Both the position numbers and the translations under genes were made by a program. The notes under the pieces are model-generated. The model did not search any database and was not told where the DNA came from. It saw nothing but the letters and a program-made list of their open reading frames with translations. Shown piece after piece: positions 1 to 7,716 of a DNA stretch of 64,000 bases. How positions within the stretch are numbered: position 1 is the stretch's first letter; each line of letters opens with the position of its first letter. This stretch comes from JAKACA01 sp963735115 (lineage in GTDB: Bacteria > Actinomycetota > Acidimicrobiia > Acidimicrobiales > Bog-793). The stretch covers positions 1,426,001-1,490,000 of the forward strand of contig CAVTJR010000001.1 in assembly GCA_963735115.1 (NCBI GenBank), given 5' to 3'.

Positions 1-198
1 CGCAAGCCAGCCGAGGCCGACCTCGGCGGGATAGCCCGTCACCGCAAGCGTGCGGCAGTAGCCCTCGCCGAGCGCGAGGTCGCGCGGGCGCACTTCGACC
101 GAAGAGGGTCGGAGCAGTGGGCTCGGCGTACGGCGCGCCGCTCGGCTCGCATGGTTGGTCGTCCGAGCGTCGACGCGATACAAGGACAGGCGCGTCAT
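1..198 (-). CDS. VirB4/TraE-like conjugation ATPase, N-terminal fragment (gene runs off the left edge)
   Basis: Reading the minus strand from an ATG at 198 gives 66 codons that stay open to base 1. They include the stretch VEVRPRDLALGEGYCRTLAV, which resembles the N-terminus of VirB4-like ATPases in actinobacterial conjugative elements (the DNA-transfer energiser at the membrane). The ATG overlaps the TGA of the upstream PrgI-family gene (ATGA), so translation is probably coupled. A PrgI-family protein followed by a VirB4-like ATPase is the usual order in these elements. The Walker motifs would lie left of the window, so the family call rests on this short N-terminus and on context. Confidence 0.6.
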   Translation of the reverse strand, partial: MTRLSLYRVDARTTNHASRAARRTPSPLLRPSSVEVRPRDLALGEGYCRTLAVTGYPAEVGLGWLA

Positions 199-1235
199 TC
201 GGTGCCTCCTTCGCCTTCGAGCGACGACAACGCCGCGCGCAGCGATGGGCCGCGCACCGGCTCGTCGGGGTTCGTCGGATTGGCCCGCCGCGGCGCGAGC
301 GGATCGAGCGCGGCGGCGAGCACGTCGGCAACTGCCGACGCGTCGAGGACATGGAGGGCGACGCCCGCAGCTTGCAGCGCGCCCGTCGCGTCAGCGGCAC
401 GCCGACGAAGCCGGTCAGCCGCGCCCGCGGCCCGCTCGTCCGGCGTGAGCTTGGCGGATTGTGCGACGAGCGCGGCCCGCGGCGTCAGCGACAGCGGTTC
501 ACGGAAGACGACTAACACCTCTCGCGACAAGAGATCGCGCGACGCGGCCAGCTCGTCGAGAAAGGCCGCGTGGTCGAGGGCGGCGGCTTCGAGCGCGGGA
601 TGCGGGAGCCCTCCTGCCGCCTCGCGCAGACGCACGATCGCCGGTCGGAGATCAACCGGTTCGGCGCGCACGACGACCTGCAAGAGACCGCCGGTGCCGT
701 TCAAGTAGCGGGCAAACGCGGCGACCATCGCGGCGCGTTCGGTCGCGGTGCGGAGCGCGAAGCTCACGCCGACCGCTCGACAGATCAGCGCGCTGCCGTC
801 TGGGCCGAGGTCGAGCGTGCCGTCTTGACGGACCCGTTCGACGGCGAGGTGAAGCGGCGCGGGAAGTGTCCCGGCGCTCGGTCCGAGTGCGACCGGTGCC
901 GGAGCGATGCCGTCCGGCGCGGGGACGAATCGACGCGGGCCAACCACGTGCCGCAGTGCGAGCCCGACGAGACGGTCCGCGCCGAGCCCGTCGCGTCTGC
1001 CGAGCGCGAGGGTCATCGCGACAACGGCGACCGGTGCGCCGAGGGCGCAGAAAGCCGGCAATGGAATATGTCGGTGCAGCGCCGCCCACGCCACCCAGAG
1101 CACGACCGCGGGGAGCGCCAACAGTGCGAGCTGGCGGGCGGTGAGCCCGGCGAGGAGGCGGTCGGGTCGGTCGATGTCGGCGGGGATACGGACGCGCACG
1201 TCCGCGTCTTGATCGTGGTCGAGTCGGCGGCTCAT
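195..1235 (-). CDS. PrgI-family conjugation membrane protein
   Basis: This is a 346-residue protein. Its N-terminus, VRIPADIDRPDRLLAGLTAR, is typical of PrgI-family (PF12666) proteins of Gram-positive T4SS. Two membrane segments follow at about residues 35-75 (LALLALPAVVLWVAW; FCALGAPVAVVAMTLAL), then a long soluble C-terminal region. The ATG at 1235 overlaps the TGA of the preceding TrbL-like gene, and the stop overlaps the ATG of the VirB4-like gene. A longer reading frame extends upstream of this start, but that part lies antisense-frame to the TrbL gene and is not coding. The role is presumably in the inner-membrane part of the mating channel. Confidence 0.75.
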   Translation of the reverse strand: MSRRLDHDQDADVRVRIPADIDRPDRLLAGLTARQLALLALPAVVLWVAWAALHRHIPLPAFCALGAPVAVVAMTLALGRRDGLGADRLVGLALRHVVGPRRFVPAPDGIAPAPVALGPSAGTLPAPLHLAVERVRQDGTLDLGPDGSALICRAVGVSFALRTATERAAMVAAFARYLNGTGGLLQVVVRAEPVDLRPAIVRLREAAGGLPHPALEAAALDHAAFLDELAASRDLLSREVLVVFREPLSLTPRAALVAQSAKLTPDERAAGAADRLRRRAADATGALQAAGVALHVLDASAVADVLAAALDPLAPRRANPTNPDEPVRGPSLRAALSSLEGEGGTE

Positions 1236-2443
1236 CCGAGCGCTCCGATCCCGGCGCGCACGACGCGGTAGACGAGGAGCGTCTTCACGCCCTTGCCGAT
1301 CGCTCCCGAGTGCCCTGATCCGGCGAAGACCTTGCGCGACACCCACGAGGGGATGCGTACGAGCACCCACAACAGGCAGCACGCGACGAGCACGTCGACG
1401 AGGCCGCCCGACGAAGCGAGTCCGAGTGTCGTCGGCCCGGTGTTGGCGAAGAAGATGCGGAGCGAGCAGATGAGGACGAGCGACTGCGCGAGTTGGATCG
1501 CGAACAGTCCGCCGATCCCGCGCCACCACAGGCGCGCCATGCCGTCGGTCTCGGGGAGCACGTGGCAGATGAGCGCGAGTGGTGCGGCAATGACAAGCAA
1601 CGTCAACAGCGCGACGCGGATCACGTAGGTCGCGACGAGCACCACCGCGAGCACGGCGGCGACAAGGCCCATAAGAACGAGGAAGATGCCGCCGGTCGCG
1701 AGTGAGGAGTTGACGAGTCCTTGCAACGCGGTCGTCGCGTTCTGCGCATCCACACCGCCACCGAGCAGCGCGCCAGAGAGCGCGTTCGCCGCGCCGATTG
1801 CAACGCCGACGAGCGACAGGCTCACGTTCGCGGCGATGACCCCGACGACGATGCGCGGCAAGAGGTCCTTTGCGGCGGTGCGCGTCTGCAGCGTCTCGTG
1901 GCTCATGACGATCGCCCCGCCGATGAGCACGAGGAGGACGACGAGGCTGTTCGCGATTGCGGCGGTGATCGCCCAGAGCGAACCGGCCTCGCCGGTGGTG
2001 ACGTTCGGTGTGGCGAGCACGGTGCGACCCATCAGCGCGAGCACGGGATCGAGCGCGGAGGTGACGAGGCTCTTGAACCAGTCGTCGATCGCGGACGAGA
2101 CGTGACATGACACGTCGAGCAGTCCGCAACCGCCCGAGCTTTGGGTCGTCGTGGTCGAGGTGCCCGAGGAGGTTCCGGTCGAGCCCGGCAGTGTCACGCC
2201 GACACCGATGGGCGGGATGGTCGTCGGAATCGCGGAGCTTGGCACGGGAAGCGTCGTCGATGTCGTGGCCGCGCTGTTCGCTGTCGATCCGTTCGCCGCG
2301 CTCGCGCTCCCGCCCAAGAGCAATGACACGCCGAAGCCGAGGCCGAGCGCGACGACGAGTAACCGCAGCCAGCGCGCGACTCGACGCGCTCGCACGGCGT
2401 TGTCGCGGCCAGTGTTGTGGCGGTCTGTGCTGAGCGGGGTCAT
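1232..2443 (-). CDS. TrbL/VirB6-like integral membrane protein of the conjugation channel
   Basis: This 403-residue protein has an N-terminal signal-like helix, a Ser/Thr/Pro-rich linker (about residues 50-110), then five or more hydrophobic segments, including LVVLLVLIGGAIVMS and TLLVIAAPLALICHVLPETD. The latter, followed by a W-R-G-I-G-G motif, is characteristic of TrbL/VirB6-like proteins in actinobacterial elements. It starts at an ATG overlapping the pilin stop and ends overlapping the PrgI-family start, so it sits inside a tightly coupled operon. VirB6/TrbL homologues form the inner-membrane translocation pore. Confidence 0.75.
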   Translation of the reverse strand: MTPLSTDRHNTGRDNAVRARRVARWLRLLVVALGLGFGVSLLLGGSASAANGSTANSAATTSTTLPVPSSAIPTTIPPIGVGVTLPGSTGTSSGTSTTTTQSSGGCGLLDVSCHVSSAIDDWFKSLVTSALDPVLALMGRTVLATPNVTTGEAGSLWAITAAIANSLVVLLVLIGGAIVMSHETLQTRTAAKDLLPRIVVGVIAANVSLSLVGVAIGAANALSGALLGGGVDAQNATTALQGLVNSSLATGGIFLVLMGLVAAVLAVVLVATYVIRVALLTLLVIAAPLALICHVLPETDGMARLWWRGIGGLFAIQLAQSLVLICSLRIFFANTGPTTLGLASSGGLVDVLVACCLLWVLVRIPSWVSRKVFAGSGHSGAIGKGVKTLLVYRVVRAGIGALG

Positions 2444-2895
2444 CCGCCAACGACCGATTGAAGGATCGTGACGAGCAACGGCGCAAGCGCCGCCAAGGCG
2501 TAACCGATCATCGCGGAGCGCAGGGCCACCTTCGCCCGCTCGACCTGGACGGGGTCGCCGCCTGCGGTCAGATAGCGAATGCCAGCGAGGGTGAGGAACA
2601 GCGTCGCGAGGCCCGCAAGGATGCCGACGAGCCAGTCGGTGAGCGAGCCGATGACCGACGACAAGCTTGTCGCTGCCGTCGTCGCGGCGTCGGCGGGTGA
2701 CGCAACGACGAGGCCGACGAACGCGCCGAGCACGATCGCGAACAGGTAGGGCGCGACGCGGTCGATACGGCGAAGTGCTCGCTCGTCGTGTCCGGGCCGA
2801 GCCGGTTCAGGGGTCGGATGGGGTGTCAGTGGAGGTCTCCTTTCGCGAGATGCGATTCGCCCGAGCGAGAAGGTCGGTTCGACCGTGCGGGGCAT
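2440..2895 (-). CDS. T4SS pilin (TrbC/VirB2-like)
   Basis: This is a 151-residue protein. After a charged, Pro-rich N-terminus it has a hydrophobic segment ending in ...VASPADAA, a likely signal-peptidase site. Two further helices carry the motif GIRYLTAGGDPVQVERAK, which is diagnostic of actinobacterial T4SS pilins (PF18895 type). A strong ribosome-binding site (GAGGAGGTGAGCG-ATG) lies inside the 3' end of the upstream sigma-like gene, 3 nt away. The internal ATG at L-T-P-H-P is an alternative start. The product is presumably the surface or channel pilin of the conjugation apparatus. Confidence 0.75.
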   Translation of the reverse strand: MPRTVEPTFSLGRIASRERRPPLTPHPTPEPARPGHDERALRRIDRVAPYLFAIVLGAFVGLVVASPADAATTAATSLSSVIGSLTDWLVGILAGLATLFLTLAGIRYLTAGGDPVQVERAKVALRSAMIGYALAALAPLLVTILQSVVGG

Positions 2896-2898
2896 CGC

Positions 2899-3786
2899 TC
2901 ACCTCCTCGGTTCGCGTGGTCCACTGGGCATCGGCACGAGACCCGGGTCGCCGGTCGAGCCGCCTTCTCGCTGCGGGCTTTTCACACCCTCAGAACTGGC
3001 GGATGAGGGGCCGTTTGTGTCAGGCGAAGGTGTGTCAGATCGCGATGGGTCTGTCGCGCAATGACGCGTCTCTTCGATCGGGACGCCGGCGAGGTAGGCC
3101 TTGAGACGCTGCTCGGCGCGGCTTCGGCGCAAGCGCACCGCGTTGTGTGTGATGCCTCGCGCCCGGGCGGCTTGCTTCAGGTTCGTGTGCCCGAGACGGG
3201 TCGAGCCGATCAGCTCGGCGTCGTCAGGCGAGAGGACGCCGTCGAGGACCGCTTCGCCCAAGATGAAGTCGGGATGCCCGAAGGGCGGTTGCGGTGGTGC
3301 GCCGTGCGGCGCGTGCGTGACGCGTCCGCGCTCGGCCAACTCCTCGCGCACGGTCTTCTTCGCCGCGGTGAACGCCATCCCGACGAGGTAGCCCGCGGGC
3401 CGACGGCGTGACGGTGTGATGCGCGCCAACGCCGAGAGCAGTCCGGCGAGCATGTCCGCCTCGACATCGGCAGCACGATCGGGGCAAGCGCGCACCAGCG
3501 AGTACGCGGCGCGGCGAAGGCCCGGCAGCACCATCCCCGCGAGCGCAATCGTCGCCGCACCGCCGTCGGACTTGGCTCGGGTAACGAGGGAACGAATGAC
3601 TGCGTCGCGCACTGCGTAGGGGGTCGAGGGCCGGAGGAGAAACTGGCGAAGTTCGACGAGCGGAATCGCTCGGTCGGGAAGACCGGGAACGGTGGCCCCG
3701 TCGAAACTGAGCGGACGGGGGTCGCTTGACAGCGCGGCGAACGCGTCGTCGAGAGCGGTGAACGGCGAGGGTGAGAGAGCAGACAT
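2899..3786 (-). CDS. Sigma-factor-like helix-turn-helix protein of the conjugative element
   Basis: This 295-residue protein has a helical central region (about 75-160) resembling sigma region 2 and a C-terminal helix-turn-helix (about 195-235, GHTNLKQAARARGITHNAVR) resembling sigma region 4. A disordered Pro/Ser tail follows. A strong Shine-Dalgarno (AAAGGAGC) precedes the ATG at 3786. It is the first gene of the leftward T4SS operon and its promoter side faces the repeat cluster at 3831-4059. It is therefore a good candidate for the element's own transcriptional activator, although this is inference. A piece of its 3' coding region is duplicated in inverted orientation at 5880-5913. Confidence 0.55.
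   Translation of the reverse strand: MSALSPSPFTALDDAFAALSSDPRPLSFDGATVPGLPDRAIPLVELRQFLLRPSTPYAVRDAVIRSLVTRAKSDGGAATIALAGMVLPGLRRAAYSLVRACPDRAADVEADMLAGLLSALARITPSRRRPAGYLVGMAFTAAKKTVREELAERGRVTHAPHGAPPQPPFGHPDFILGEAVLDGVLSPDDAELIGSTRLGHTNLKQAARARGITHNAVRLRRSRAEQRLKAYLAGVPIEETRHCATDPSRSDTPSPDTNGPSSASSEGVKSPQREGGSTGDPGLVPMPSGPREPRR
3011..3044. repeat. Imperfect inverted repeat, copy 1 (partner at 5880-5913)
   Basis: This 34-bp segment inside the 3' end of the sigma-like gene matches the reverse complement of 5880-5913 at 31 of 34 positions. Weaker similarity continues beyond it: GCCAGTT and a CCCGGGT block occur in the same order on both sides. Confidence 0.7.
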
Positions 3787-3830
3787 GAACGGCTCCTTTC
3801 GGTGAAGGGGCCGTCATCGCGCCACAGGTG

Positions 3831-4059
3831 CTCCATCAGGTTTCCATCAGAAATGCCCTCCATCAGGGGGTGATGGAGGGCGTTATCGGCCTGATGGAAC
3901 CCTGATTGAAAGAGGGAAGCCGCAGGTCAGCTCCCTGATGAAGCAGCGCGGCAGATTTTTTTCAGAAAATCTCAAAATGCCCATTGCGGGGCTCCATCAG
4001 GGAGTTGATGGAGCCGCCTGATGGAAACCTGATGGAGAAATGGCGAAAGCCTGATGGAG
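3831..4059. repeat. Iteron-like cluster of CCTGATGGA/TCCATCAGG repeats
   Basis: At least ten copies of a 9-bp motif lie between the sigma-like gene and the acetyltransferase. Copies in the TCCATCAGG orientation start near 3832, 3842, 3859 and 3993. Copies in the CCTGATGGA orientation are at 3890, 4017, 4028 and 4050, and partial copies are at 3871, 3900, 3933 and 4006. Two pairs face each other as near-palindromes (3859-3878 and 3993-4013). An AT-rich hairpin (3953-3972) sits in the middle. The layout resembles a plasmid replication origin, an origin of transfer or a multi-site operator; the sequence alone does not decide which. Confidence 0.75.
3953..3972. repeat. AT-rich inverted repeat inside the iteron cluster
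   Basis: Seven-base arms AGATTTT and AAAATCT are separated by TTTCAG. This is the most AT-rich spot in an otherwise GC-rich region. It could be a DNA-unwinding element or nic-site hairpin of the element; function is inferred from position only. Confidence 0.5.
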
Positions 4060-4077
4060 CGTCACCGACGCAGCGAG

Positions 4078-4623
4078 TCAGCCGTGAAACGTCCCGATGC
4101 GACGGTCCGAATAAGCGAGCCGAACTTGGTCATCGGAGGGGTCGATCGCCGATCCGTAGTTGTTGAGACCGAGCCGCTCGGCAACTTTGCGTGACGGTGT
4201 GTTGTGCTCGGCGATCCAGGCGATGATCGGAACGTCGGAGTCGATCGCCGTCGCTGCCGCTATCGCCGCGCGGCCAAGCTCCGTCGCGTAGCCGTGGCCT
4301 TGGTGCGCGGTCGCGATTCGATAGTTGAGGTTCCATGCGCGGGTTCGCTGGCGCTGAGCGCCGCCGACCCCGATGACAGCGCCGTTATCGCACCGCCGTA
4401 CCGTCCAGTAGCTGAGCAGGTCGGTGTCGAAACGTGACGCCGCGCGGATAAGCCAGTCCTTGGTCTGCGCCGGTTCGCTGTGCCGAGCACCGGGGTCATA
4501 CCACCAGCCGTCCGGATCGCTGAAAATCATGAAGAGATCGTCGAGGTCTCGCTCGGAATCTGGGCTCCGAAGGTCGAGGCGGTTGGTTGTTAGCGAGTAA
4601 AACGAGCCCACGACTCCGAGCAT
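4078..4623 (-). CDS. GNAT-family N-acetyltransferase
   Basis: The protein opens with a RimJ/RimL-like strand (TTNRLDLRSPDSERDLDDLF). It has the acetyl-CoA binding motif as YRIATAHQGHGYATELGRAA (Q-x-x-G-x-A type, here Q-G-H-G-Y-A) and ends with the N-x-x-S-x-x-V-A-E-R-L-G segment (NTPSRKVAERLGL). The start at 4623 (MLGVVGSFYS) places the first strand as in the family; an in-frame start at 4680 is possible. The gene sits alone between the repeat cluster and the Clp-N gene and looks like cargo of the conjugative element. The substrate is not predictable. Confidence 0.8.
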   Translation of the reverse strand: MLGVVGSFYSLTTNRLDLRSPDSERDLDDLFMIFSDPDGWWYDPGARHSEPAQTKDWLIRAASRFDTDLLSYWTVRRCDNGAVIGVGGAQRQRTRAWNLNYRIATAHQGHGYATELGRAAIAAATAIDSDVPIIAWIAEHNTPSRKVAERLGLNNYGSAIDPSDDQVRLAYSDRRIGTFHG

Positions 4624-4745
4624 AAAGCTGCCGTCCTGCACGCCCCTTGCGGAGCGGTGATCTCGTGCGTCGGCGGGCAACCTGAAAGCCGCATGACTCT
4701 GCGGTCGCAGCCCTGATGAAGCCTGCGTGCGCTTATTGACGCGCC

Positions 4746-5357
4746 TTATTCGCGCTGTCGAAGCGCGGTGCCGCAGGTCCCGCAGTAGACCACCGTCACC
4801 GATAACCGCTCGGCTGGCGTCTCGCCGATGGCTTCCGTCTTGCGAAAGCGCAGCATCTTGTCGAGCGGATCGCCACAGCGCGGACAGTACGGAGCGCCGG
4901 AGCCATCGGTAGCGCTTGCCTGGTGGTTCGAGATAAGCGTGATGATCTCGGCGCGCACGTGAGCGAGATCAGCACCGAGGCTCTGCAGCACATCGACGGC
5001 GGCACCCTCGCCCTGACGGGTGATGCCGAGGAGAAGATGCTCGGTACCGATGTAGTTATGACCGAGCTGGAGTGCTTCGCGCAGCGCCCCTTCGAGCACC
5101 TTTTTCGCCCGGGGGGTGAACGGCCGTTTCCCGGTCTTTGACGAACTGGGCCGTTCCTTGACCTCTTCGACCTTTTCGCGCGCAGCTTCGAGGGAGATGC
5201 CAAGCGATTCGAGGGCGCGAGCGGCGAGCCCTTCGCCGTCGTGGATCAAGCCAAGCAGGATGTGCTCCGTGCCGATGAAGTCGTGGTTGAGAAGTCGCGC
5301 CTCTTCCTGCGCATACGCAAGGACGCCTCGGGCGCGGTCGGTAAATCGCTCAAACAC
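4746..5357 (-). CDS. Stand-alone Clp N-domain protein with C-terminal zinc ribbon
   Basis: Two Clp-N repeats span about residues 1-75 (FERFTDRARGVLAYAQEEAR, NHDFIGTEHILLGLIHDGEG) and 75-145 (LGHNYIGTEHLLLGITRQGE), exactly as at the start of ClpC. The protein then ends in a zinc ribbon (CPRCG ... CGTCG) instead of AAA+ ATPase modules. ClpC usually begins M-F-E-R-F-T-D, so the GTG at 5357 is preferred over a TTG at 5402. Without ATPase domains it cannot unfold substrates itself. It could bind ClpC adaptors or substrates, or act as a decoy for host proteolysis; this is inference. It is encoded just downstream of the resolvase-like gene in the conjugative element. Confidence 0.8.
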   Translation of the reverse strand: MFERFTDRARGVLAYAQEEARLLNHDFIGTEHILLGLIHDGEGLAARALESLGISLEAAREKVEEVKERPSSSKTGKRPFTPRAKKVLEGALREALQLGHNYIGTEHLLLGITRQGEGAAVDVLQSLGADLAHVRAEIITLISNHQASATDGSGAPYCPRCGDPLDKMLRFRKTEAIGETPAERLSVTVVYCGTCGTALRQRE

Positions 5358-5411
5358 TGAACTAAGTGTCGCGCCAACGGGGTGAAGCGAGTACCCCGCC
5401 AATGCGCTCGA

Positions 5412-5792
5412 TCAGCCGCCGATCAGCTTCACGATCGCCGCCGCGGTGCCCGCTGAGATGAGCTTGCGGTGGTCTTTGCCGAGCGCGACGACCCGTACCC
5501 CGCTCGCCGCGAACGCCTCGACGACGCGCCGCGACTCTTCCGGTGTGGGACCAAGACGACCAAGGTGCTCGACGACGAGTGAGTCCAACGCTCCGGCGCG
5601 GGCCGCTTCGAGGAGGCGGGTAAGGCCAGGACGACCGAGCGACGAGGTCGGTCCCGCGTCGGCTTCTTGCGCGACAAGTACCGCTCCCGTCCAACGCGAC
5701 ACCGTCTCAGCAAGGCGGCGCTGACGACGAGCAACTTCGGCGCGGTCACGTCGGAACGGGACTCGGGTGTAGGTCGCAGTCCGCTGCTCCAC
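5412..5792 (-). CDS. Catalytically degenerate serine-recombinase N-domain protein
   Basis: At 126 residues it is the size of an isolated resolvase catalytic domain. GRPGLTRLLEAARAGALDSL followed by VVEHLGRLG and ESRRVVEAFAASGVRVVAL aligns with the resolvase fold. The nucleophile position, normally R-V-S, reads T-R-V-P, and the catalytic D-R-L-x-R segment reads E-H-L-G-R, so Ser and one catalytic Arg are missing. There is no DNA-binding C-terminal domain. GTG start at 5792 with GGGAG upstream. It is divergent from the methyltransferase/integrase operon. A role as inhibitor or partner of the large serine recombinase is possible but inferred. Confidence 0.65.
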   Translation of the reverse strand: MEQRTATYTRVPFRRDRAEVARRQRRLAETVSRWTGAVLVAQEADAGPTSSLGRPGLTRLLEAARAGALDSLVVEHLGRLGPTPEESRRVVEAFAASGVRVVALGKDHRKLISAGTAAAIVKLIGG

Positions 5793-5879
5793 GATCGGCT
5801 CCCTTCTGCCGCTTCTCCTCCACGGTCTTACCCCGTTCGGGCGGCACTCTCAAGGCGGGCGCTCGTGGGACGGCTTCGG

Positions 5880-5913
5880 CGCGATCTGACACACCTTCGG
5901 GCGACACAAACGG
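5880..5913. repeat. Imperfect inverted repeat, copy 2, in the divergent intergenic region
   Basis: This is the second copy of the 34-bp repeat described at 3011-3044. It lies in the 174-bp region between the divergent resolvase-like gene and the first methyltransferase (5793-5966), which must also hold both promoters. It may be a fragment of a duplicated sigma-like gene end or a functional recombination or regulatory site. Confidence 0.65.
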
Positions 5914-5966
5914 GGGGCTTCGCGCCAGTTCCCTAACGGCACGAACCCGGGTCACGGGCACGACCC

Positions 5967-6947
5967 ATGACCACCCAAACGAAGCACCCCATCGCTCCCG
6001 AGCCGATCGAGGGAGCAGCCCATCGGCCGCACCGGACGCGGACGTACGAACACCGACGGCGCGCCGTCGAGGTTCCGCTCGCCTGTTGGCCGGTCGCCCA
6101 AGTGAGCACCCAGTACCAGCGCGCCGGTCGCTACGACCCGGCGTCTGCTGCGCATCCCGGCAAGATGATTCCCGCGCTCGCCGAGCGGATCGTCGCCGAG
6201 TTCTCCGCGCCCGGCGACACCGTGTTTGATCCGATGGCCGGAATCGGCACGACACTCGTCGAAGCGGCGAAGGCCGGTCGGCGCGGCGTCGGCATCGAAC
6301 TCGAAGAGCGTTGGGCCAAGGTCGCGGAGTCCAATTGCGACCGCTTGCTCACACCGGAGCGCCGCGACTTCGCCAAGGTGATCGTCGGCGACGCGCGCCA
6401 TCTGGATCGATTGCTCGGCGACGCGTGCGGCTCGGTCGATCTCATCTGCACTTCGCCGCCGTACGCGTGCGAGGTCGGCGGTGTCGTCGTCAGCCTCGAC
6501 GACACCGGAAAGCGAATGCTCGGCGCAGCCTCCGAACGCAACTACTCGACCGACAAGGCGAACCTCGGTTACGCACGTGGCTCGGCCTACGAGGACGCGA
6601 TGGGCGTCGTCTACGCGGCGTGCTTCGCGGCGCTGCGACCGGGCGGGCTCCTCGTCACAGTGACGAAGAACACGCGTCGCCAAGGTCGCGTCCTCGACCT
6701 CGCCGCGGCGACGGTCGCGATCTGTGAGCGCGTCGGGTTCACCTACGTCGGTCATGTCGTCGCGCTCCACGCGGCGGTACGCGACTCAGCGCTCGCGAGT
6801 CGCCCGTCGATCTGGCAGACCCTCCAACTCAAAAAGCTCCTCGCCCAAGGCGAGCCCGTCCATCTCGTCAGTCACGAGGACGTGTGCGTGCTGCGCCGAG
6901 ACGGGACGCGTTTCGCGTCGGAAGGCGAGGTGCGCGATGGCGAATGA
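5967..6947 (+). CDS. DNA methyltransferase (N6-adenine/N4-cytosine type)
   Basis: This 326-residue protein has the motif X/I region HPGKMIPALAERIV then FDPMAGIGTTLVEAAKAGRR, which forms the SAM-binding loop, and the catalytic motif IV LICTSPPYA. Motif I precedes motif IV. The family (PF01555) methylates adenine N6 or cytosine N4 in DNA. It is the first gene of a rightward operon with the paralogue at 6937, a small protein and the serine recombinase; overlaps of 11, 4 and 4 bp imply translational coupling. No restriction endonuclease is present, so it may protect the element or regulate it. Confidence 0.85.
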   Translation: MTTQTKHPIAPEPIEGAAHRPHRTRTYEHRRRAVEVPLACWPVAQVSTQYQRAGRYDPASAAHPGKMIPALAERIVAEFSAPGDTVFDPMAGIGTTLVEAAKAGRRGVGIELEERWAKVAESNCDRLLTPERRDFAKVIVGDARHLDRLLGDACGSVDLICTSPPYACEVGGVVVSLDDTGKRMLGAASERNYSTDKANLGYARGSAYEDAMGVVYAACFAALRPGGLLVTVTKNTRRQGRVLDLAAATVAICERVGFTYVGHVVALHAAVRDSALASRPSIWQTLQLKKLLAQGEPVHLVSHEDVCVLRRDGTRFASEGEVRDGE

Positions 6948-7716
6948 CCTTCCGCTCTCGGTGTGGGCAACCGCGCAAGTCTCGCCGCGTTACCAGCGCG
7001 CCGATCGCACGATCACGCTCGGTCGCGCCGATCCGGGGATGCTGCCGGAGATCGCGCGCTACGCGATCGCGACCTACTCGCTCCCGGGCGCGCTCGTCCT
7101 CGACCCGTGTGCCGGTGCCGGAGCCACGCTCGTCGAGGCGGTCCATCTCGGTCGTGACGCGATCGGAATCGAGTATCCGCCGCCACTCGTCGCGCTCGCC
7201 GGAGCCAACCTCGAACACGCACGAGCGGACGGTGCGACCGGACATGGCGAGGTCGTCCAAGGCGACGCGCGCTACGCGGCGAGCATCGTCGATCCCGCGG
7301 TGCGCGGGCTCGTCGCACTCGTGCTCTGCGCGCTGCCGTCACCCGAGACGATGACGCCGGGACGAACAGCCGATGTGAACGCGAGCAATGCCGCCGCGTT
7401 GCTCGACGCGATGCGTGCCGTGCTGCGCGAGTGCGCGGCGTTGCTCGCTCCGCGCGGCTTCGTCGTCATGACCGCGCACCCTTACTGGCATGAGGGACGG
7501 TTGATCGACCTTCCCGGCGCGCTCGGCCGCATCGGCGAGGAGGTCGGGCTCGTCCTCTACGAACGCAACGTCGCGCTCGGCGCGGCGCTTCGTGACGACT
7601 CCGTCGTCGCGTGGTCGTCACCAGCGGAAGATGGCGAGGTACGTGGGGCGCGCGCCGCGGGCATCCCGCGTCTTCGCCGTGCCCATGACGACGTGCTCGT
7701 GTGGCGGGCTCCGTGA
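6937..7716 (+). CDS. Methyltransferase paralogue lacking the catalytic (S/T)PPY motif
   Basis: This 259-residue protein is clearly related to its upstream neighbour. The N-terminus PLSVWATAQVSPRYQRADRT parallels PLACWPVAQVSTQYQRAGR, and the SAM loop LDPCAGAGATLVEAVHLGRD is kept. At the motif IV position it reads LVLCALPSPETM instead of T-S-P-P-Y, so methyl transfer is unlikely. The ATG at 6937 overlaps the upstream stop by 11 bp. It may bind SAM or DNA as a partner subunit of the active enzyme, like other pseudo-methyltransferase partners; this is inference. The frame extends upstream of 6937, but only as overlap with the first gene. Confidence 0.75.
   Translation: MANDLPLSVWATAQVSPRYQRADRTITLGRADPGMLPEIARYAIATYSLPGALVLDPCAGAGATLVEAVHLGRDAIGIEYPPPLVALAGANLEHARADGATGHGEVVQGDARYAASIVDPAVRGLVALVLCALPSPETMTPGRTADVNASNAAALLDAMRAVLRECAALLAPRGFVVMTAHPYWHEGRLIDLPGALGRIGEEVGLVLYERNVALGAALRDDSVVAWSSPAEDGEVRGARAAGIPRLRRAHDDVLVWRAP

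Noticed and set aside
1236..2486. Long in-frame extension upstream of the PrgI-family gene (would give a 763-residue protein)
   Set aside because: The extra part is Arg-rich, lies within the TrbL-like gene in another frame and has no motifs; the ATGA overlap at 1232-1235 marks the real start.
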